From positions 1-9,012 of the forward strand of contig CBEVZC010000123.1 of NCBI GenBank assembly GCA_965554225.1: 9,012 nucleotides of DNA, in the 5' to 3' direction. Under the pieces are notes generated by a model. That model made no database searches and was not told where the DNA came from. It saw only the letters and a list, made by a program, of their open reading frames with translations. The position numbers and the translations under genes were made by a program. Positions 6,277 to 9,012 of the stretch are shown one piece after another. The DNA comes from BMS3ABIN04 sp965554225 (GTDB lineage Bacteria > Bacteroidota > Ignavibacteria > Ignavibacteriales > Melioribacteraceae). The stretch's first letter is position 1. The number at the start of each line of letters is the position of its first letter.

Positions 6277-6469
6277 TGTGTATAATATTTTATTTAATTG
6301 TCCATCATTGTATACAGAAAATTTAAATGTTATGTTCCTTAGAAATGCACACTTTCAAGTTATTAAGAATTGTAAGTTTTGAGCAGACCGGAAAAATTCA
6401 AAGGTAAAAAATCATCCTATTTGCATTTGTAGTTTATTATTTCAACAATCTGATAGAAATTTTATTGTT

Positions 6470-7249
6470 CTACTGAAACAAACCCTTAACATATTCAATA
6501 TAAATTGCTCTATCAACCGGATGAGTACCTTCTAAATTTTTATTATTTAAGACGTTGCGCAAATCAAGACCAACATTAAACCCGCTTCCGACCGACCAGC
6601 GCAGACCGAAATTCAAATATCCTTTCCCTTTACCAATTGCACTACCAGTATTATCATTTATTCCCAAATCATATTCTGCAATAAGCGATACTTGTGGTCC
6701 CAACGTTTTTTCAGCTCCAATTTGCAGGTTAATATCTTTATCACCGTCATCTCCTTCAACCGAATAATTCACCATCCCGTGAAAACTGAGATAACCGAGC
6801 AGATCAAAGTTTTTTGAAGCAACCAAATAAAACCCTGGTGATTTTATTTCATACCTGTTAAGATTTTTAAAATAAAGTCCCTTACCCTGTGAATCAAAAC
6901 CCAATGCAATTGCAGGAAAACGCAGGCGTTCATTTAAAATCCTAAACTTCACATTCACACCCGGAAGGTCATACCCTTTGGGATCTCCGGTTCCGATTAA
7001 ATTTGATGCTCCGTACGAAATGCCAAAACTAAAGTTGCTGAAAACTCCGATTTCAATTTTGGTAATTAGTACACCGAATGGTAATAAATCAACCGAAGCA
7101 CCTACAAAACCTTTATCCAGCATTCCGGCAGTAGGCATGTCAATTAACGAACGCAGCTCATACTTAGCATTTGTACCGGCAACACCTTGAGCAGATAAAA
7201 ATTGAAAGGTTATTAATGAGACAAAGAATATCCTTAAGATAAATTTCAT
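6470..7249 (-). CDS. YjbH-like outer-membrane beta-barrel protein, 259 aa
   Basis: A Sec signal peptide ending FLSA (cleavage after residue 20) is followed by SLIDMPTAGMLDKG (residues 34-47), which resembles the LIxxPTA-type opening of the YjbH family of exopolysaccharide-associated outer-membrane proteins. The chain then shows alternating amphipathic strands with Gly turns (FGISYGASNLIG, INLQIGAEKTLG, YLNFGLRWSVGSGF), typical of an outer-membrane barrel. At 259 aa it is far shorter than full-length YjbH proteins, so it may represent only a barrel part or a distinct family. A role in polysaccharide export or envelope structure is inferred from resemblance only. The ATG has no SD. It lies 183 bp after cysS and 293 bp before the lipoprotein operon, so it is probably a single gene. 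Confidence 0.65.
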   Translation of the reverse strand: MKFILRIFFVSLITFQFLSAQGVAGTNAKYELRSLIDMPTAGMLDKGFVGASVDLLPFGVLITKIEIGVFSNFSFGISYGASNLIGTGDPKGYDLPGVNVKFRILNERLRFPAIALGFDSQGKGLYFKNLNRYEIKSPGFYLVASKNFDLLGYLSFHGMVNYSVEGDDGDKDINLQIGAEKTLGPQVSLIAEYDLGINDNTGSAIGKGKGYLNFGLRWSVGSGFNVGLDLRNVLNNKNLEGTHPVDRAIYIEYVKGLFQ

Positions 7250-7277
7250 GTTATTTCATATTTTAATTTAATTAAAT

Positions 7278-7307
7278 AGTATAATTCTTTTTATAACATA
7301 AAGTTAA
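7278..7307 (-). promoter_or_regulatory. Possible sigma70-type promoter for the YjbH-like gene
   Basis: TTAACT (7302-7307), an 18-base spacer, and TATACT (7278-7283) on the minus strand, just downstream of a run of nine T (7309-7317) that could act like an AT-rich upstream element. The predicted transcript would begin about 22 bases before the ATG. The boxes match the consensus at 4/6 and 5/6; in DNA this AT-rich that is suggestive only. Nothing else is supported in the 7250-7432 gap. Confidence 0.35.
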
Positions 7308-7432
7308 GAAAAAAAAAGCTATTTAACAGAAAAGAAACATGAAAATTTAATGATGGGTCTTTAACTAATTCTGCAAGAAAACAAAATTATTTGCTACTAT
7401 AGTCTTAGAGCATTATAGAAATATAGTAAATA

Positions 7433-8839
7433 TTATTTTTTAATTTCTGTTCCATCTTTTGTGTCGATAAGAATAAATCCTAATTCCGAGAGTTCCGTTC
7501 TTATTTGATCTGCAAGTTCGTAAAGCTTTTCCTGTTTTGCTTTAACTCTTATCCGCACCAATAATTCCAGCAATTTATCAACCGTTTCATTTGTCTTTTC
7601 GGAAGATATTTCAGGTTCTTGTATAATCCCAAGGACAGCTTCGGCTGTGCTGTTCAAAAAGTCCAATATATCTTCATAAAAATTACTTCCCCATTCTTCA
7701 TCTTCATTTAAAATTTTATTAACATCTTTAATCAAATCAAAAATCACTGCAACGGCTTTTGGAGAATTGAAATCATCATCCATAGCTTGTTCAAATTTAT
7801 CATAATAAGTTTGAATTATAAATTCCGGATAGTTCCCGTCTGGCTCGGATTTATCTAACTTATTATTTATAGTCTGAACAAAGTTAGTAATTTTCTCAAG
7901 TCCTCTTTGTGCAGATGCTAATAACTCATCGCTAAAGTTTAACGGACTTGCATAATGAGCTTGGCTGAAAAGGAGTCGAATAGTTTCAGCGGAAAATCGT
8001 TTCACCACATCTCTTGCAGTGAAAAAATTTCCCAACGATTTCGACATTTTTTCATTCTTAATATTGAGGAATCCAAAATGGACCCAATATTTCACAAACG
8101 GTTTATGATTAGCGCCTTCACTTTGAGCAATTTCATTTTCATGATGGGGGAAAATGAGATCGTGCCCACCGGCATGAATATCAAAAGTTTCTCCCAAATG
8201 CTTCATACTCATTGCAGAGCATTCAATATGCCAGCCTGGTCTTCCCTCTCCCCACGGGCTTTTCCAATGCGGTTCGCCTTCTTTGGCATTTTTCCATAAT
8301 GCAAAATCGAGAGGATCATGCTTTCTATCGTTCACTTCGACACGAGCGCCGGCTTCAAGATCATCTAATTTTTTACCGCTTAATTTGCCATATTCCTTAA
8401 ACTTATGAACGTCGTAGAATACGTCTCCGGCGGTGTTATATGCAATTCCGTTTTTTTCTAATTTTTTAATAAGATCAAGAATTTCTTTAATATGTCCTGT
8501 TGCTTGAGGATAAACATCAGCCCTTTTTATTTTTAACTTTTCAATGTCTTCAAAAAATGCATTTGTAAATCTTTCCGCAATAACCGATGCTTCAACACCC
8601 TCTTCATTAGCTTTCTTTATTATTTTATCATCAACATCCGTTAAGTTCATAACATATTTTACTTTATATCCCTTGTACCTCAAATATCTCTGCATTATAT
8701 CCGCCATTACAAAAGAGCGCGCATTTCCAATATGGAAATAATCGTATACTGTGGGACCGCAAACATAAATACCTACATTAGGTGGATTTACCGGTTTAAA
8801 TTCTTCTTTTTTCTTTGTAAGCGTATTATAAATTTTCAT
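7433..8839 (-). CDS. cysS: Cysteinyl-tRNA synthetase, 468 aa
   Basis: A class I aminoacyl-tRNA synthetase that charges tRNA-Cys with cysteine using ATP, in the cytoplasm. The HIGH motif is HIGN (residues 36-39) within VCGPTVYDYFHIGNARS, and the KMSKS loop is at 264-268 (NEKMSKSLGNFF). The zinc ligands that select cysteine are present: Cys27, Cys207 (WHIECSAMS), His232 and Glu236 (FPHHENEIAQS), matching the spacing of the E. coli enzyme. The C-terminal half is the helical DALR/anticodon-binding region. The length equals that of ordinary bacterial CysRS, so the gene is intact. The ATG has AAGGA 5 bases upstream. It is followed by a 183-bp gap without a clear terminator and is probably transcribed alone or from the right. 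Confidence 0.98.
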   Translation of the reverse strand: MKIYNTLTKKKEEFKPVNPPNVGIYVCGPTVYDYFHIGNARSFVMADIMQRYLRYKGYKVKYVMNLTDVDDKIIKKANEEGVEASVIAERFTNAFFEDIEKLKIKRADVYPQATGHIKEILDLIKKLEKNGIAYNTAGDVFYDVHKFKEYGKLSGKKLDDLEAGARVEVNDRKHDPLDFALWKNAKEGEPHWKSPWGEGRPGWHIECSAMSMKHLGETFDIHAGGHDLIFPHHENEIAQSEGANHKPFVKYWVHFGFLNIKNEKMSKSLGNFFTARDVVKRFSAETIRLLFSQAHYASPLNFSDELLASAQRGLEKITNFVQTINNKLDKSEPDGNYPEFIIQTYYDKFEQAMDDDFNSPKAVAVIFDLIKDVNKILNEDEEWGSNFYEDILDFLNSTAEAVLGIIQEPEISSEKTNETVDKLLELLVRIRVKAKQEKLYELADQIRTELSELGFILIDTKDGTEIKK

Positions 8840-8844
8840 TTCAA

Positions 8845-8849
8845 TCCTT
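8845..8849 (-). promoter_or_regulatory. SD of cysS
   Basis: AAGGA with a 5-base spacer before the ATG at 8837-8839. It supports the chosen cysS start, which also places the HIGH motif at its usual distance from the N-terminus. Confidence 0.7.
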
Positions 8850-8955
8850 AATTAAATTAGCTAAAAATAATAATAGGTAAATGTATTAGCAAATTTATAG
8901 TAGGAAAATATAAAAAATAAGAGGGAACCAAACTAATTATAATTAACCGGATTAC

Positions 8956-9012
8956 AGTCGTGTTAGGTCAAAATAAAATGTAACCAAAGTAGTTAGTCGT
9001 TAAGTCAAAATA
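8956..9012. repeat. Imperfect direct repeat upstream of cysS
   Basis: AGTCGTGTTAGGTCAAAATA (8956-8975) recurs 39 bases later as AGTCG-TTAAGTCAAAATA (8995-9012), with a 2-base deletion and one change, running to the window edge. A related AACCAAAxTAxTT motif occurs at 8926-8938 and 8982-8994. It may be part of a longer repeat or a pair of regulator sites in the cysS upstream region. The rest of 8840-8955 is AT-rich with no feature I can support. Confidence 0.4.

Noticed and set aside
7395..7428. Inverted repeat TACTATA/TATAGTA after cysS as a terminator
   Set aside because: Only A/T-rich 7-bp arms with a 20-base loop and no T-tract on the minus strand. Such pairs are expected by chance in this AT-rich DNA.
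8840..9012. T-box riboswitch ahead of cysS
   Set aside because: No AGGGTGGNACCGCG-like T-box sequence or strong antiterminator stem is present, and T-boxes are mostly a Firmicutes feature.

Overview
The window is AT-rich, and all seven substantial genes plus one gene cut by the left edge lie on the minus strand, so the transcriptional order runs from right to left. The content suggests a low-GC Gram-negative bacterium of the Bacteroidota/Chlorobi/Ignavibacteria assemblage, most likely an Ignavibacteria-like lineage. That placement is inferred from protein style: many SPase I and SPase II exported proteins, an NPAGL-type outer-membrane barrel, long TPR proteins, and a mix of strong Shine-Dalgarno (SD) starts with starts that have none. 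No phylogenetic search was possible.

Layout in transcription order (right to left): cysS (cysteinyl-tRNA synthetase, 8839-7433); a YjbH-like outer-membrane barrel protein (7249-6470); a 293-bp gap containing a hairpin; a tightly packed three-gene unit (6176-3179) made of a tri-block acidic/tyrosine/Ser-Arg lipoprotein, a small lipoprotein with a basic Ser/Arg tail, and an OmpP1/FadL- or PorV-like barrel; a clear intrinsic terminator (3150-3120); rsgA (ribosome-assembly GTPase, about 3035-2082) with an abnormal start region; a TPR protein (1893-70); and the first 24 codons of a lipoprotein gene that overlaps the TPR stop codon and leaves the window.

cysS and rsgA are housekeeping translation genes. 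The rest encode cell-envelope proteins. In the central three-gene unit each downstream gene begins within a few bases of the preceding stop, and its SD sequence lies inside the last Arg/Ser codons of the preceding gene, so the three products are probably made together. The two lipoproteins share the lipobox context LSGCYT and basic Ser/Arg/Asn C-termini, suggesting one surface or periplasmic assembly together with the barrel.

The most unusual items are the tri-block low-complexity lipoprotein and its small partner, and rsgA, whose OB-fold is encoded in frame but has no ATG/GTG/TTG start. It is preceded either by an ATA codon with a well-placed SD or by an ATG followed by an in-frame TAG. No tRNA, rRNA, insertion sequence, CRISPR array or phage gene was seen. 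No intergenic stretch exceeds 300 bp.
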